Part shown: piece after piece, positions 6,790 to 8,469 of the stretch | Layout of the letters: every line of letters begins with the position of its first letter | Numbering within the stretch: position 1 is the first letter of the stretch | Source: an uncultured Bacteroides sp. | GTDB taxonomy: Bacteria; Bacteroidota; Bacteroidia; Bacteroidales; Bacteroidaceae | Length of the DNA stretch: 8,469 nucleotides | Direction: 5' to 3' | Assembly: GCA_900557355.1 (NCBI GenBank) | Contig: USSR01000279.1 | Span: 1 to 8,469 of the forward strand | Position numbers and translations under genes: made by a program | The notes under the pieces: model-generated | Database searches by the model: none | The model's input: only the letters and a program-made list of their open reading frames with translations | Told to the model about the DNA's origin: nothing

Positions 6790-7989
6790 ATGAATCATAG
6801 AGCAAGTAAGGCTATTTTATTTATTCTGAATCCATTCATATCGGCAATATTTTCTCTGAAGGATATTCGAGATGGTGTGTCTCACCGTTTCTTATATCTG
6901 TGGTTTTTGATATTCGGTATCGGTTTTTGTGCTATAAGCGAAGTTGCCGATTCGTTTAGATATGTTGAGAAATTCATGATTGAGCATAATTATACATGGT
7001 CCCAATACATGATGGAAATCAACGAGTACTTCACTTTTGAGTCGAATATCAAGGATATATATACATTGACAGTGAATTTTTTTGTCGGACGATTTACAAA
7101 TAACTACCATTGGACGTATTTTATATATGCTGCGGTATTTGGATTCTTCTATATCAAGTCACTGAAGATCTTTTTGCGTCACAATAATGTTAGTAACAAT
7201 ATTGTTTTCTATGCGTTGCTATTCATGTTTTGCTATAGTAATCCAATCTATAATATCAATGGTGTTCGCTTTTGGACGGCTGCTTGGATAGGAGTTTATG
7301 TGGCACTCAGCGTATTCGTAGAAAAGGACTATAAAAAATTACCCCTGTTGATATTACTCCCTTTGGTTCATGGATCTTCTGTTATTTGGGTGGTGATAAT
7401 GGCGATTGCTTTATTACTTAGTCGATTCCAGAATATCACGATTGGACTCTTTATTGCTTCTTCATTTGTTTCAGCTGTTTCCTATCTTAATATTATGAAT
7501 GACTATTCCTATTTGCTGCCTCAATTCTTGCAGAACCAAATATGGTCATATACTGAGTCAGAGATGGCATTGAAAAGACTAAGTGGAGTTAGTCAATATG
7601 GAAAGGCTTATGCAGACTTCTTAATTGCATTACCTGGGTATTTTCAGATACTGTTGTCTTATTTGCTCATCCTCAATCGCAAGGAAATTAATCGGGATAA
7701 GCGTGCAGGATATGTTTTGACTATTATGCTTGCATTGGCTGCTATAACCAACTTTCTTTCCGGTATTCCTTCGATGGGTAGATTTAAAGCCTTGGTAATC
7801 CCTATGCTGGTGATAGTCTGGGCTTACAACTATAGGATCTTAAAAAAATATGATAAATACTTTAATGTAGTACCTTTCATTTATGCCTATTCTCTTCTTT
7901 ATTGGTATAGACGAATGAGTGCAATTTCTGAATTATATTTGTATATTTTCCCAGCTCCATTAACTGTAATCAAATATCTTTTCTTATGA
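6790..7989 (+). CDS. wzy: EpsG-family Wzy-type polysaccharide polymerase
   Basis: This 399-residue integral membrane protein is probably the polymerase that joins flipped repeat units at the periplasmic face. Around ten to twelve hydrophobic segments are visible, near residues 8-22, 33-51, 107-122, 137-152, 161-177, 184-210, 216-233, 277-295, 307-323, 334-347 and 359-372. The arrangement fits the EpsG-like Wzy group: an early polar loop after helix 2 with ADSFRYVEKF (53-62), a long extracytoplasmic stretch at 63-106, NGVRFWTAAW (157-166) with Arg160 at the start of a helix, LVHGSSVIW (192-200) with a conserved-looking His194 in a helix, and SMGRFK (328-333). It also has a large loop at about 234-276. 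Wzy proteins diverge greatly, so the call rests on topology, these motifs and the company of Wzx and transferases. An O-antigen ligase-like protein is a less likely alternative. The stop overlaps the next start by four bases (ATGA). Confidence 0.82.
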   Translation: MNHRASKAILFILNPFISAIFSLKDIRDGVSHRFLYLWFLIFGIGFCAISEVADSFRYVEKFMIEHNYTWSQYMMEINEYFTFESNIKDIYTLTVNFFVGRFTNNYHWTYFIYAAVFGFFYIKSLKIFLRHNNVSNNIVFYALLFMFCYSNPIYNINGVRFWTAAWIGVYVALSVFVEKDYKKLPLLILLPLVHGSSVIWVVIMAIALLLSRFQNITIGLFIASSFVSAVSYLNIMNDYSYLLPQFLQNQIWSYTESEMALKRLSGVSQYGKAYADFLIALPGYFQILLSYLLILNRKEINRDKRAGYVLTIMLALAAITNFLSGIPSMGRFKALVIPMLVIVWAYNYRILKKYDKYFNVVPFIYAYSLLYWYRRMSAISELYLYIFPAPLTVIKYLFL

Positions 7990-8469
7990 AAATCTTAATA
8001 ATATCAAATCATGCATATCCTGCGCAGGGGCCTCGTGCATTTCGCACTACGGAATTGTCTGAGCAACTTGTAAAAATGGGACATGAGGTTGTTCTCTATA
8101 CAGTTCAAGGAAAATATGACTATACGCAGTATGAGAAAGAAACAGGTGTGAAGAGGAGGGACATTAACCCTAGGTTTGCAACTTCCGCAGATGATGAGAC
8201 ACATAGATACAACCTCTTTGACAAATTCATGTACCATTTTTTTCACCGTCTGCTCATGTGGCCGCAGTGTGAATTTCATTATGCTGTAGGTAAAATTATT
8301 AAGGAGAATCCGAATAAAGATATGTTGATTACCATTGCATATCCACACTCAATCCACTCTGGAGCAGCTCGTGCAAAGAAGAAATATTCGGCTATTTTTC
8401 CTAAGACATGGATATGCGACTGTGGAGACCCTTTTATGCTGAATCCGTTTATCAAAGTACCAAAATTGT
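7986..8469 (+). CDS. GT4-like glycosyltransferase, 5' part
   Basis: The frame opens at ATG 7986, overlapping the polymerase stop by four bases, and stays open for 161 codons to the window end, so the gene is cut by the right edge. The product starts MKILIISNHAYPAQGPRAFR (1-20), followed by TTELSEQLVKMGHEVVLYTV (21-40). This is the N-terminal beta-alpha-beta of a GT-B glycosyltransferase, with the glycine/proline-rich acceptor-side loop and the GHEV strand typical of family GT4-like enzymes. A second strand, DMLITIAYPHSIHSGA (112-127), fits the next part of the N-terminal Rossmann domain. The nucleotide-sugar binding half with the EX7E motif would lie beyond the window, so donor and linkage cannot be judged. 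It presumably adds one sugar of the repeat unit at the cytoplasmic face of the membrane. An opposite-strand frame at 8004-8348 is a shadow of this gene. Confidence 0.85.
   Translation, partial: MKILIISNHAYPAQGPRAFRTTELSEQLVKMGHEVVLYTVQGKYDYTQYEKETGVKRRDINPRFATSADDETHRYNLFDKFMYHFFHRLLMWPQCEFHYAVGKIIKENPNKDMLITIAYPHSIHSGAARAKKKYSAIFPKTWICDCGDPFMLNPFIKVPKL

Noticed and set aside
8004..8348. 114-codon open frame on the minus strand near the right edge
   Set aside because: It is antisense to the plus-strand glycosyltransferase frame that starts at 7986, has a clear GT-B N-terminus and remains open to the window end.

Overview
The window reads as part of a surface-polysaccharide (capsule, exopolysaccharide or O-antigen) cluster from a Bacteroidota bacterium, most likely Bacteroidales of the Prevotella/Bacteroides type. 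The evidence is AT-rich DNA, start codons preceded by A/T-rich stretches without a clear Shine-Dalgarno, and protein types typical of that group's Wzx/Wzy loci. The genus is an inference. All convincing genes are on the + strand.

Layout. (1) Positions 1-2056 hold the end of a UDP-GlcNAc 2-epimerase gene (wecB/mnaA type, cut by the window edge) and a complete UDP-ManNAc dehydrogenase gene (wecC type). Together they make UDP-N-acetylmannosaminuronic acid. (2) Positions 2057-2571 are a 515-base stretch with no intact gene. It contains protein-like reading-frame fragments broken by stops, read here as a possible scar of a decayed gene, and ends in a 12-base direct repeat that overlaps the start of the next gene. 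(3) Positions 2572-8469 are a compact gene train: Wzx flippase, hexapeptide acyltransferase, a nitroreductase-family flavoprotein with an extra N-terminal domain, a polysaccharide pyruvyl transferase, an EpsG-type Wzy polymerase, and the start of a GT4-like glycosyltransferase that runs off the window. Junctions in this train are 4-base ATGA overlaps or gaps of 2-9 bases, so it is probably one transcription unit.

How it fits together. wecB/wecC supply an acidic sugar nucleotide. Glycosyltransferases, only one of which is visible, build the repeat unit. The acyltransferase and pyruvyl transferase probably decorate it with an acetyl group and a pyruvate ketal. Wzx flips the lipid-linked unit and Wzy polymerises it. 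The nitroreductase-like protein has no obvious standard role here and is the most functionally open gene. Arginine codon use changes sharply across the scar (0 of 17 AGA/AGG in wecC, 7 of 14 in wzx), so the scar may be the border between two modules of different history. I saw no RNA gene, CRISPR array, insertion sequence or convincing promoter or terminator.
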